Shown here: one piece after another, positions 33,600 to 41,697 of the stretch
How the letters are laid out: the number at the start of each line of letters is the position of its first letter
Numbering within the stretch: the stretch's first letter is position 1
Assembly (NCBI GenBank): GCA_035631315.1
Contig: DASQIZ010000109.1
Location: 1 to 64,000, forward strand
Direction: 5' to 3'
Source of the DNA: 40CM-2-70-7 sp035631315
Lineage (GTDB): Bacteria; Gemmatimonadota; Gemmatimonadetes; Gemmatimonadales; GWC2-71-9
Length of the DNA: 64,000 nucleotides
Notes under the pieces: model-generated
Database searches by the model: none
What the model was told of the DNA's origin: nothing
What the model saw: the letters and a program-made list of their open reading frames with translations, nothing else
Program-made: the position numbers and the translations under genes

Positions 33600-34493
33600 A
33601 TGGCCCGGTCGTCCACAGGCAAGGCAAAGGCGTTCTTCCGCTCTACTCCGTCTGGCGCCTTCGACCAGTATCTGCAGGACATTCAGAAACTCCCGTTGAT
33701 CAAAGACCCCGAGGAAGAGCGTCGGCTGGCCCGGCGCGTCCAAAAGGGTGATGAGCGCGCCGCCGAGCGCCTGGTCACGGCCAATCTCCGGTTCGTCATC
33801 TCCTACGTGAAGAAATACCAGGGGCACGGACTCGATCTCTCCGAGCTCGTGGCCATCGGCAATGAGGGCCTCCTCAAAGCCGTCAAGAAATTCGATCCCG
33901 ATCAGGGCGTGAAGTTCATCTCGTACGCGGTGTGGTGGGTCCGGCAGGCCGTGCTGAAGGCTCTCGCCGAGCAGACCCGCAGCGTCCGGATCCCCCTGAA
34001 TCAGAATTCCCAGCTGATCCGCATGAGCCGCACCGAGACCTTCCTCTCGCAGGAGCTCGGCCGCGAGCCGACTGATTCCGAAATCGCCACCGCGCTCGAA
34101 GACACCGTCGAAAACGTCCGGACCGCACGCCGCATGACCGCCGCCGAGCTGTCGCTCGACGCCCCGGTCGACCGGAGCGACAAGGATGCGGCGACGCTGG
34201 GCGAGCGGTTCGCCGGCATCGAAGGCGGCGAGATCGAAGACACCACCGACGGCAAGCTGATGCGTGAGTTCATCGACCGCATCTTCCAGAAGTATCTGGC
34301 TCCCCGCGAACGCAAGATTCTCTATCTCTACTATGGACTCGAGGAAGGCAGCGAGGCGATGACCCTCGAGAAAATCGGCGCGCTCATGGGAGTGACCCGT
34401 GAGAGAATCCGCCAAATCCGCGAGCGGGCGTTTGAAAAGCTGCGCGAGTCGCCTGACGGCAGGGCCCTGAAGGGGTTCTGGCGCGCAGCTTAG
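33600..34493 (+). CDS. RpoD/SigA-type sigma-70 factor, short form
   Basis: The 297-residue protein has region 1.2 (GAFDQYLQDIQKLPLI), region 2 with the -10 recognition and melting residues (GNEGLLKAVKKFDPDQGVKFISYAVWWVRQAV), region 3, and region 4 with the -35 helix-turn-helix (TLEKIGALMGVTRERIRQIRERAFEKLRE). It lacks region 1.1 and the large non-conserved insert of E. coli RpoD, as in many short primary or group 2 sigma factors. ATG 33600 follows GGGAG at 33587-33591. ATG 33585 is also in frame. A strong terminator follows, so it is transcribed alone. Confidence 0.93.
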   Translation: MARSSTGKAKAFFRSTPSGAFDQYLQDIQKLPLIKDPEEERRLARRVQKGDERAAERLVTANLRFVISYVKKYQGHGLDLSELVAIGNEGLLKAVKKFDPDQGVKFISYAVWWVRQAVLKALAEQTRSVRIPLNQNSQLIRMSRTETFLSQELGREPTDSEIATALEDTVENVRTARRMTAAELSLDAPVDRSDKDAATLGERFAGIEGGEIEDTTDGKLMREFIDRIFQKYLAPRERKILYLYYGLEEGSEAMTLEKIGALMGVTRERIRQIRERAFEKLRESPDGRALKGFWRAA

Positions 34494-34516
34494 CTCACAC
34501 GGTTTGACGGATCACC

Positions 34517-34552
34517 GGGGGCCAGGGCGGAATCCTGGCCCCCTTCGCTTTC
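34517..34552 (+). terminator. Rho-independent terminator after the sigma factor
   Basis: A perfect 10-base stem GGGGGCCAGG / CCTGGCCCCC (34517-34526 and 34534-34543) encloses a 7-base loop and is followed by TTCGCTTTCT. It separates the sigma gene from glcD, whose -10 box lies immediately behind it. Confidence 0.9.
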
Positions 34553-34554
34553 TA

Positions 34555-34560
34555 TATACT
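34555..34560 (+). promoter_or_regulatory. TATACT -10 box of a possible leaderless glcD mRNA
   Basis: TATACT ends six bases before the GTG at 34567 and directly follows the terminator. The position predicts transcription beginning on the start codon itself. No -35 match is seen, since that region is the terminator hairpin. Confidence 0.55.
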
Positions 34561-34566
34561 TGTATC

Positions 34567-35982
34567 GTGGCCCTTCCTTCCGACCTCGCCTCTGCACTCG
34601 CCGATATCGTCGGAGTACACCACGTGCGGGCGTCGACCGCGGAACGGCTCACCTACGCCGCGGACGGCCTCCCGACGCACCGGACGGTACCCGGCATCGT
34701 CGTCCTCCCCGGCACCCGCGAGGAGCTCATTGACGTCGTGCGGCTCCTCGCCGCCCGGAACGTCCCGTTCGTGCCCCGGGGCGCGGGAACGGGCCTCTCG
34801 GGTGGAGCGCTGGCATCGGAGGATGCAGTCCTGGTCGTCCTGACCCGGCTCAACCGCATCGTGGCGATCGAGCCACTCAACCGCCGCGCCATCGTGGAAC
34901 CCGGCGTCGTTAATCTCAAGCTTTCCGCCGCCGTCCTCCCCCTCGGTCTCCACTACGCGCCGGACCCCTCCAGTCAGTCCGCCTGCACCGTGGGTGGTAA
35001 CGTCGCCGAGAATGCCGGCGGTCCGCACTGCCTCAAGTACGGGGTCACGACCAACCATATCCTGTCGCTCGAGGTCGTCCTCGCGGATGGGTCCGTGGTG
35101 GAGCTGGGCTCTCCGGCCGGAGACGCCTGGGGCCCCGATCTCGTCGGGGGATTCGTGGGATCCGAGGGCAATTTCGGCGTCGTCACCCGGATCACCGTCA
35201 AACTCACGCCCCTCCCCCGCGCCGTCCGTACTCTGCTCGCCGACTTCCTGTCGCTCCGTGCCGCCGGTGAGGCGGTGTCGGGGATCATCGCGAGTGGCGT
35301 GGTCCCGGCCGCGCTCGAGATGATGGACCAGTCGTGCATCGGCGCCGTCGAGGACTCCGTCTACGCCGCGGGCTATCCGCGAGACGCCGCCGCGGTGCTG
35401 CTGGTGGAGCTGGACGGGCGGTTCGAATCCGCCGTCACCTCGGATGCCGAGGCCGTGGACGCACTGCTCAGGGCCCACGGAGCACGGAGCGTCAAAGCCG
35501 CATCCGACTCCGCTGAACGCGAGCGGCTCTGGCAGGGACGGAAAAAGGCGTTCGGCGCGATGGGCCGGCTGTCCCGTGACCTGGTGGTCCAGGACGCCGT
35601 CGTCCCGCGCACCGCCCTCCCGGACGTCCTCGAGGAAATCGGCGCGATCGCGGCCCGGTACCGGTTGCGGGTGAGCAACGTCTTCCATGCGGGGGACGGC
35701 AACCTTCACCCCAACATCTCGTTCGACGCCACCAACCCTGACGAGCACGAGCGCGTGCAAGCGGCAAGCGCCGAGATCATGAAGACTTGTATCGCCTCGG
35801 GAGGTACAATCACCGGTGAGCACGGGGTTGGGGTGGACAAGCTCCGGTACATGCCCGCCATCTTCGATGGGGAATCGCTGGCGGCGATGCACGCGGTCCG
35901 CCGGGTGTTCGATCCGGATCAAAGGGTCAACCCCGGAAAAGTCGTGCCGCTGCACGCGTGCCGGGAATGGAGCGCCGCGTGA
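34567..35982 (+). CDS. glcD: Glycolate oxidase FAD subunit GlcD
   Basis: GlcD is the FAD-binding catalytic subunit of membrane-linked glycolate dehydrogenase. The 471-residue protein has the FAD_binding_4 domain with PRGAGTGLSGGAL, the pyrophosphate loop DPSSQSACTVGGNVAENAGGP, SEGNFGVVTRITVKL, and the C-terminal FAD_oxidase_C domain with VFHAGDGNLHPNISFD and GGTITGEHGVGVDK. GTG 34567 is chosen because the longer frame runs back through the terminator. Together with glcE and glcF it would pass electrons from glycolate or lactate to quinones. Confidence 0.95.
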   Translation: MALPSDLASALADIVGVHHVRASTAERLTYAADGLPTHRTVPGIVVLPGTREELIDVVRLLAARNVPFVPRGAGTGLSGGALASEDAVLVVLTRLNRIVAIEPLNRRAIVEPGVVNLKLSAAVLPLGLHYAPDPSSQSACTVGGNVAENAGGPHCLKYGVTTNHILSLEVVLADGSVVELGSPAGDAWGPDLVGGFVGSEGNFGVVTRITVKLTPLPRAVRTLLADFLSLRAAGEAVSGIIASGVVPAALEMMDQSCIGAVEDSVYAAGYPRDAAAVLLVELDGRFESAVTSDAEAVDALLRAHGARSVKAASDSAERERLWQGRKKAFGAMGRLSRDLVVQDAVVPRTALPDVLEEIGAIAARYRLRVSNVFHAGDGNLHPNISFDATNPDEHERVQAASAEIMKTCIASGGTITGEHGVGVDKLRYMPAIFDGESLAAMHAVRRVFDPDQRVNPGKVVPLHACREWSAA

Positions 35983-37190
35983 GCCTGATCGAAAAAATCA
36001 CGACCTTGCTGGGCCAGGACGCCGTGCTTGAACGCCGGTCCGGCGACGAGCCACCTCGCATCGCGCCCGCGGCCCCCGATGCGGTCGCCCTACTCCTCTC
36101 CACGGCCAACGCCGAAGGATGGAAGGTCCGCGTGGAAGGGTCCGGGACCTGGATGCCGGGGGATGCGCCCGCCGACCTCATCCTCACTACGCGCCGCCTC
36201 GACAAGATCCCGGCCCTCGAGAGTCAGGACCTCACGGTCACCGCCGAGTCGGGGGTCGGGCTGGATGTGTTGCGCCGGGAGCTGGCGGACCGCGGCGCCT
36301 GGCTCGCGCTGGACCCCCCCGGACTTGCCGGCCGCACCCTCGGCTCCGTGGTCGCGACCGCGAGCGCCGGCCCCCTTCGCCTGGGCTACGGCAGCGTCCG
36401 CGACCACCTGCTCGGACTCGCGTTCGTGACCGGCGATGGCCGGCTGATTCAGAGCGGCGGCAAGGTCATGAAGAACGTCGCCGGGTACGATCTGACCCGG
36501 CTCGAGACCGGCGCCTTCGGCGCATTCGGCGTCATCGTCCTCGCGCACCTCCGGCTCCGCACCCTTCCACGAGCCGATGTCACGTGGGTGCTCGAAGGCT
36601 CCCGCGAAGATCTCACCAACGCCGTGGACGACATCAATGCCGCCATGCTCGAACCCGCCGCGCTCGAGCTGCTGTCGCCGGCTCCCGCCCGGCGCGAGCG
36701 GTGGATGCTGGCGGTCCGCCTGGTCGGTTCTCCGCCGCACGTGGCCGCGGCGGAGCAGGAGCTGCGGATCGCGGGAGGGGGACGGCTGTCGCCGCTGCGT
36801 GGAGAAGAAGCGCAGCGGTTCTGGCAGCACGCCGCCGAGGGGTTCGCCACCAAGCCGGTGGTGTTCCGGGTCGGGGGGCTGCCCGACGGCTCCGACGGTT
36901 TGCTCGATCTTCTCCAACATCAAGTCGGAGATGACTGGATGCTGGCGAGTCCCACTGCCGGCTCGGCGCGGTGGGCGGGGGACACGAGCGTCGACCGGCT
37001 GCTCAAGCTCCGGCGCACCCTCGCAGCCCGCGAAGTGCCGCTCACCCTCGAGCGGGCACCCTGGTCGGTGCGATCCGCGGTCGGACACTTCGGCGCCTAC
37101 CGGGAGGGTGTCGGGCCTCTGATCGCGGGATTGCGGAAGACCTTCGACCCGAACGGGGTCCTGGTCCAGGCTGCCGAAGCCGCTGAATGA
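35979..37190 (+). CDS. glcE: Glycolate oxidase subunit GlcE
   Basis: GlcE is the second FAD-domain subunit of the glycolate oxidase complex. The 403-residue protein has an FAD_binding_4 domain with VEGSGTWMPGDAP, LDPPGLAGRTLGSVVATASAGPLRLGYG and SGGKVMKNVAGYDLTRLETGAFG, the usual GlcE phrase. The C-terminus ends KTFDPNGVLVQ. GTG 35979 overlaps the glcD stop as GTGA, but ATG 35967 and GTG 35958 are also open. The stop overlaps glcF. Confidence 0.92.
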   Translation: MSLIEKITTLLGQDAVLERRSGDEPPRIAPAAPDAVALLLSTANAEGWKVRVEGSGTWMPGDAPADLILTTRRLDKIPALESQDLTVTAESGVGLDVLRRELADRGAWLALDPPGLAGRTLGSVVATASAGPLRLGYGSVRDHLLGLAFVTGDGRLIQSGGKVMKNVAGYDLTRLETGAFGAFGVIVLAHLRLRTLPRADVTWVLEGSREDLTNAVDDINAAMLEPAALELLSPAPARRERWMLAVRLVGSPPHVAAAEQELRIAGGGRLSPLRGEEAQRFWQHAAEGFATKPVVFRVGGLPDGSDGLLDLLQHQVGDDWMLASPTAGSARWAGDTSVDRLLKLRRTLAAREVPLTLERAPWSVRSAVGHFGAYREGVGPLIAGLRKTFDPNGVLVQAAEAAE

Positions 37191-38428
37191 ATGACCGCGG
37201 TGGCTTTGCCGCGTTGGACCCGTGTGTCCACTGCGGGTTCTGTCTCCAGGCCTGTCCCACCTTTCTCGTCACCGGCGACGAAGCCGACGGACCCCGCGGC
37301 CGCATCGAGCTGATGCGATCCCTCGAACGCGGCCTCATCGCATCCGATGATCCCGGCCTCCAATTCCACCTCGACCGCTGCCTCGGCTGCCGGGGCTGTG
37401 AGCCCGTGTGTCCTTCGGGCGTGGGATATGGCCGCGGCCTCGAGGCCGCGCGAGAGCGCATCGCGGAGACTCGGACGCCCCCCCTGATCGCCCGTCTCGC
37501 GCTCTGGTTTCTGACGACGCCGCTGATCTCACGCTTCGTCTACGCCGCGGTGCGTCTCCTTCGGACAAGCGGATTGCCGGGACGTCTCGCCGGCTCAGGA
37601 CGAATCGGTTTCGCCATGGGCATGCTGGCAGCGACTCGGCATTCGGAATTGGGGATTCGGGATTCGTACACGTCCCAGCAATCCCTAATCCCGAATCCCC
37701 GATTCCCGGCCTTGTTGTTTTCCGGATGTGTCATGGAGGGCCTCTTCTCCCACGTCCACGCCGCAACCATCCGCACCCTCGCGGTGAACGCTTACCGAAC
37801 CGAAGTCCCTGCGGGACAGGTCTGCTGCGGAGCCCTCCATGCCCACGCGGGATTGGTCGAGCCGGCCCGCGAGCTGGCGCGCCGGAATCTCGACGCGTTT
37901 GGGGATGGCGATGAGACGATTGTCGTGAACAGTGCCGGGTGCGGAGCCTTGCTGAAGGACTACGCCCACCTGCTCCCCGATGATCCTCGCGCCGCCCGGT
38001 TTGCCGCTCGTGTCCGGGACGTCAGCGAACTGCTGGCCGAGGCGGGTCCGGCGCCCGCGAAGCATCCCGGCGCGCGTGTCGCGTACGACCCGCCCTGTCA
38101 CCTCCTCCATGCGCAACGGGTCGCGGATGCTCCGTTGAAAGTGCTCCGGAGTATCGAGGGGCTCACGCTGGTCTCCGTCCCCGACGCCGAGAAGTGCTGC
38201 GGATCCGCGGGGCTGTACACGGTGGTCGAGTCCGGTCTTTCCAAGTCCGTACTGGCCGGAAAGGCCGCGAAAATCGGCGAGGCCGGACCGGATGTCGTCC
38301 TCACCGGCAACCCGGGCTGCATCATGCAAATCGGCGCCGGCCTGGCTGGGGCGCCTCGCGCGATTCCCGTCCGGCATCCGGTCGAAGTCCTCGACGAGGC
38401 GTACGCGTTCGCGGGGCGGTACGGGTGA
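37187..38428 (+). CDS. glcF: Glycolate oxidase iron-sulfur subunit GlcF with repeat insertion
   Basis: GlcF carries two 4Fe-4S clusters (CVHCGFCLQACP at 13-24 and CLGCRGCEPVCP at 65-76) and two CCG domains with VCCGALHAHAG and KCCGSAGLYTVVE. The 413-residue protein transfers electrons from GlcDE to the quinone pool. Between the ferredoxin half and the first CCG domain, residues about 153-174 (LGIRDSYTSQQSLIPNPRF) are encoded by a 62-base hairpin of heptamer words. This insert is not a normal part of GlcF and keeps the frame. The start overlaps glcE and the stop overlaps the hydrolase gene. Confidence 0.93.
   Translation: MNDRGGFAALDPCVHCGFCLQACPTFLVTGDEADGPRGRIELMRSLERGLIASDDPGLQFHLDRCLGCRGCEPVCPSGVGYGRGLEAARERIAETRTPPLIARLALWFLTTPLISRFVYAAVRLLRTSGLPGRLAGSGRIGFAMGMLAATRHSELGIRDSYTSQQSLIPNPRFPALLFSGCVMEGLFSHVHAATIRTLAVNAYRTEVPAGQVCCGALHAHAGLVEPARELARRNLDAFGDGDETIVVNSAGCGALLKDYAHLLPDDPRAARFAARVRDVSELLAEAGPAPAKHPGARVAYDPPCHLLHAQRVADAPLKVLRSIEGLTLVSVPDAEKCCGSAGLYTVVESGLSKSVLAGKAAKIGEAGPDVVLTGNPGCIMQIGAGLAGAPRAIPVRHPVEVLDEAYAFAGRYG
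37645..37706. repeat. Heptamer-word hairpin inside glcF
   Basis: The left arm GGAATTGGGGATTCGGGATT (37645-37664) pairs with AATCCCGAATCCCCGATTCC (37687-37706) with one mismatch, around a 22-base loop. The arms are built from GGGGATT/CGGGATT heptamers. The element lies in frame at the junction between the Fe-S and CCG parts of GlcF. The same words occur in kgd and at the end of tsaD. Confidence 0.92.
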
Positions 38429-39258
38429 TTACCGAGCGGGTCAGGACCGCCGATGGTGTGACGGTCGGTCTCCATCATCTCGAACCAGTCGCGCCTCCCT
38501 CCGCACCTGTCCTGCTCCTCCTGCATGGCGCGTTCTCCGGTCACACCATCTGGCTGCGGAGCTTCGCGGGCCTGCTAGCCCGACAGGGCTTCGACATCTG
38601 GCTCGCCGATTTCCGCGGCCACGGAGTCGCGGACCGCGAACCGGCCCCGAAAACCTGGTGGTTCGATGACCTGGTCGACCGCGACGCCCCTGCCCTGATG
38701 AAGCGCCTTCGCGCGCACATTGGCGCGCGCCGGCTCGGCGTGGTCGGACATTCCGCGGGCGGCGCCATCGGACTGGGTGCATTGGCCCGCGCCCGTGAAC
38801 GACCGGGAATGGATGCGCTGGTGGCACTGGGAACGCCGGGTCCCAAACGGATGGGGCTCACGCGATATGCCGGCGCCTGGGGATTCCGGACCCTCGCACT
38901 TACCCTCGGCCGCTTCCCCGCACGCGCCCTGCGTTTCGGGGGCGACGACGAAGGCGCGTTGATGTTCGGGCAGTGGATGACCTGGAACCTGCAGGGACGC
39001 TGGCTCTCGCGGGACGGCTTCGACTACCTTGAGTCATTGTCTCGGGCTCGCACTCCCTACTTGGGGCTGGCGGGAGGGCGGGATCTGCTGTTCTCGCCGC
39101 CGTACGCCTGCCGGGAGATCGTCGAGCGAATCGGATCTCCGACGAAGGACTTTCACATCGCGCCCTCGCTCAATCACCCCGGCTTGGTGCTCGATCGCCG
39201 CGCAGCGATCGAGGTCGTTCCGCGGGTCGTATCATGGCTCAAGACGGTGCTGCAATGA
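38425..39258 (+). CDS. Alpha/beta-fold hydrolase
   Basis: The 277-residue protein has the oxyanion-side LLLLHGAFSGHTIW, the DFRGHG stretch and the nucleophile elbow GHSAGGA. The late Asp is in GGRDLLFSP and the catalytic His in SLNHPGLVL. Substrate is unknown, and lipase, esterase or peptidase activity cannot be separated. GTG 38425 overlaps the glcF stop as GTGA, and its TGA overlaps the YgfZ-type ATG, so it is part of the glcD-epimerase transcript. Confidence 0.9.
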   Translation: MITERVRTADGVTVGLHHLEPVAPPSAPVLLLLHGAFSGHTIWLRSFAGLLARQGFDIWLADFRGHGVADREPAPKTWWFDDLVDRDAPALMKRLRAHIGARRLGVVGHSAGGAIGLGALARARERPGMDALVALGTPGPKRMGLTRYAGAWGFRTLALTLGRFPARALRFGGDDEGALMFGQWMTWNLQGRWLSRDGFDYLESLSRARTPYLGLAGGRDLLFSPPYACREIVERIGSPTKDFHIAPSLNHPGLVLDRRAAIEVVPRVVSWLKTVLQ

Positions 39259-40292
39259 CGGAGACCCCGGACCTCCCCGCCATCCTCGCGCGGGTGGGCC
39301 CCGCCTCGGTCACCCCCGCTGTGGCGCAGGCACTCCGGGCCGGCGCCGTCGTGGCATCTGCGCCCGCTGGCGTGTTCGACCTCTCCGGCCCCGGGGCCGT
39401 AGCGTGCATGCAGGGACTGCTCACCAACGAAATCGAGAAACCCGGCGATGGTGCACTCGCCTTCGGAGCCGTGCTCACGCCGAAGGGGATGATCATCGCG
39501 GACGGCTGGGCGGGCCGCCGGGGCGATCTGGTCCGGTTCACCACGGCTGCCGAGGGACAGGAGCGGGTGGCGCTCATCTTCCGGCGATCCATTCCACCCC
39601 GCCTCGCGAAAGTCGCCGACCGGACGTCGGACCTTCGCGTGCTGCGTCTGACCGGACCCGCCGCGCTGCCGCTCGCCGAGGCGGCCCGGGTTGCTGTCCC
39701 CCAAACGCCCGGACGCGTCGAGGCCGTCGGCGACCTTGAGGTCGGGCGCGCCACCGAGGGCGCCCCATTCACGCTGCAGTGGGTCGGGACACCAGGTGCG
39801 CTCGATTCCGTCAAGAAGCAGCTGACGGCAGCCGGCGCCGTCGAGGGCGACCCGGCGGCCCTGCAGCTCGCACGGATTGCCGCAGGGTGGCCATCGCTGG
39901 GATCGGAGGTCGACGAGAAGACTTTGCCGCAGGAAATCCGCTACGACGAAATCGGCGGGGTCTCGTACACCAAGGGCTGCTACACCGGCCAGGAAACCGT
40001 CTCCCGCGTGCACTTTCGCGGCCACCCGAATCGCGGTCTCCGCGGTATTCACCTCTCCGGCGAACCGCCCGCCGACTGGCGAACGCCACAGCCGGTTCTC
40101 GACGGAGAGAAGGACATCGGCCGGCTGACGAGCGTCGCCTGGTTCCCCGACGGCCCTGCGGGGTCGGGGGTCTGGATGGGGCTGGCCATCTTGCGCCGCG
40201 AAGTGTCCGACGGCGGAGCCGTGCGCATCGGCATGATGGAGGGGCGGGTGACGCCGCTGCCACTCCCTCTTCCCCGGTTCGAGCCGGCGTGA
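39255..40292 (+). CDS. ygfZ: YgfZ/GcvT-like folate-binding Fe-S maintenance protein
   Basis: YgfZ-type proteins use folate in repair or assembly of some Fe-S enzymes. The 345-residue protein has the GcvT-like start (GVFDLSGPGAVACMQGLLTNEIE), LTPKGMIIADGW, and the diagnostic KGCYTGQETVSR motif with its cysteine. ATG 39255 overlaps the hydrolase stop (ATGA). ATG 39234 in frame would lie deeper in that gene. Its presence next to the Fe-S protein GlcF fits the role. Confidence 0.93.
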   Translation: MTETPDLPAILARVGPASVTPAVAQALRAGAVVASAPAGVFDLSGPGAVACMQGLLTNEIEKPGDGALAFGAVLTPKGMIIADGWAGRRGDLVRFTTAAEGQERVALIFRRSIPPRLAKVADRTSDLRVLRLTGPAALPLAEAARVAVPQTPGRVEAVGDLEVGRATEGAPFTLQWVGTPGALDSVKKQLTAAGAVEGDPAALQLARIAAGWPSLGSEVDEKTLPQEIRYDEIGGVSYTKGCYTGQETVSRVHFRGHPNRGLRGIHLSGEPPADWRTPQPVLDGEKDIGRLTSVAWFPDGPAGSGVWMGLAILRREVSDGGAVRIGMMEGRVTPLPLPLPRFEPA

Positions 40293-41314
40293 CGGTTCTC
40301 GTCACCGGCGGAAGCGGGCTGGTCGGCGGGCACGTGATTCGGGCCCTGCGGCAGGAGGGGACCCCGGTTCGGGCACTCGTCAGACCCGCCAGCCGGCATC
40401 ACGTGGAGGGACCGGGCGTGGAGGTCGTCGAGGGAGACGTGACCGATGAACCCTCCTGGCGGCGCGCAGCCCGCGGCGTATCGGGCATCATCCACTCGGC
40501 GGCTCTGATCGCTCAGCGCGGGACCTGGAGCGACTTTTCGAAAGTGAACGTCGGAGGCACCCGGCTCGCTGTCGCCGCCGCACGCGCCGCCCGGGTCCGC
40601 CTGGTCCACATCTCCTCCGTTGCGGTTTACGGTCGGGGAAATGCCTACGCCGCCGGCGCGGGCGGAGTGGATGAAGAATTTCGCTTCGGCTCCATCGATG
40701 GCCACGACTACTACGCCCACAGCAAACGCGAATCCGAACAGGTCGTCTGGGACGCGGTGCAAGCCGGCGTCGACGCTGTCGCCCTGCGGCCCAACGTCAT
40801 TTACGGCGAAGGGGACCGGCTCTTTTCCCCAAGGGTCCTCGCTGCCATCCGCCACGGGGTTGTCCCGCAGGTAGGCGCGGGCACCAATCACCTCTCGTGC
40901 GTGTACGCGGGGAACGTCGCAGCGGCCGCCCTCCTGGCGCTGCGCACACCCGCGGCCCGAGGACGCGTGTTCAACACCACTGATGACGGACCGGAGCGGC
41001 ACACGCAACGCGGATTCTCAGACGCGTTCGCGGACGCGCTGGGCATCCGCGTACGACGGGTGCGGCTTCCCTATCCCGTGGCGCGCGTCGCCGTCGATCT
41101 CTGGGCCCGCTGGCTGATGATCCGGAGTCCGGGCAGGTATTCCGGCGTGGGCGCATCCGCGGTCCGCTTTCTGGCGGAGGAGAATCCCTTTGTGTCGGAG
41201 CGAGCGCGTCAGGAGTTGGGGTGGAGGCCGGTGACGTCGCCGCGCGAGGCGGTGCGGCGGACCGTGAACTGGCTCCTGGAAAACGAAAAGCCCGGACCTG
41301 AGCCCGGGCTTTGA
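40289..41314 (+). CDS. NAD(P)-dependent sugar epimerase/dehydratase-like protein
   Basis: This 341-residue extended short-chain dehydrogenase has the nucleotide motif VTGGSGLVGGHVIRAL at the start, the catalytic Ser in ISSVAVYG and Tyr/Lys in YYAHSKRESE, and LRPNVIYGEGD. Members modify nucleotide sugars, sterols or flavonoid-like compounds. The substrate is not evident. GTG 40289 overlaps the YgfZ stop by four bases. The last codons (EKPGPEPGL) are also the terminator hairpin. Confidence 0.9.
   Translation: MTVLVTGGSGLVGGHVIRALRQEGTPVRALVRPASRHHVEGPGVEVVEGDVTDEPSWRRAARGVSGIIHSAALIAQRGTWSDFSKVNVGGTRLAVAAARAARVRLVHISSVAVYGRGNAYAAGAGGVDEEFRFGSIDGHDYYAHSKRESEQVVWDAVQAGVDAVALRPNVIYGEGDRLFSPRVLAAIRHGVVPQVGAGTNHLSCVYAGNVAAAALLALRTPAARGRVFNTTDDGPERHTQRGFSDAFADALGIRVRRVRLPYPVARVAVDLWARWLMIRSPGRYSGVGASAVRFLAEENPFVSERARQELGWRPVTSPREAVRRTVNWLLENEKPGPEPGL
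41287..41312. terminator. Bidirectional terminator overlapping the epimerase end
   Basis: AAAGCCCGG (41287-41295) pairs perfectly with CCGGGCTTT (41304-41312) around an 8-base loop. The stem covers the last codons of the epimerase gene and lies 27 bases from the stop of the convergent lipoprotein gene. The A run and T run on either side allow it to act for both. Confidence 0.85.
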
Positions 41315-41338
41315 TCGTCTACAGGACGGCTTGGAAGC

Positions 41339-41572
41339 TTACGGCTTCTTTGCCGGAGCCTTGGCGGGCGCGGTCGTAGCGGGCGCGGGCGCCATCTTCT
41401 TGCTGGTGTCGGCCATCTTCATGGCGGACGAGTCGGCCATCTTCTTGGTCGTGTCGGCCATCATGTGCTTGGACGTATCGGCCGCCATCGTGCCACCGGC
41501 GTTCTGCGCGCTGTTGTCCTTGGCGCAGGCACCGAGGACCACCAGGGCCACGGCGAGTGCGAGACGCTTCAT
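41339..41572 (-). CDS. Small Met/Lys/Thr-rich lipoprotein
   Basis: The 77-residue product has a signal peptide and lipobox ending VVLGAC (Cys16). The mature part is built from near-repeats: MAADTSKHM, MADTTKKM, MADSSAMKM and MADTSKKM, followed by an Ala/Pro/Lys tail. A strong GGAGGAG (41585-41579) lies six bases before the ATG. Met-rich, charged repeats could bind metal ions or simply form a flexible surface stalk. I do not recognise the family, although small lipoproteins of this style are common in diderms. Confidence 0.85.
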   Translation of the reverse strand: MKRLALAVALVVLGACAKDNSAQNAGGTMAADTSKHMMADTTKKMADSSAMKMADTSKKMAPAPATTAPAKAPAKKP

Positions 41573-41697
41573 TACGTACTCCTCCGATATAGGGGCAAGT
41601 GGTTCATCCGGCGCGGGGAAAAGCTAGCATTGACCAATTACCCGTCAAGCCCGCGCACGTTCACCACCGATACGAGGCCGCAGATGAGTTTGGATTC

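Noticed and set aside
37645..37706. Reading the GlcF insert as an assembly or sequencing error
   Set aside because: The frame is kept on both sides, the insert is a structured hairpin, and the same words recur in kgd and tsaD.
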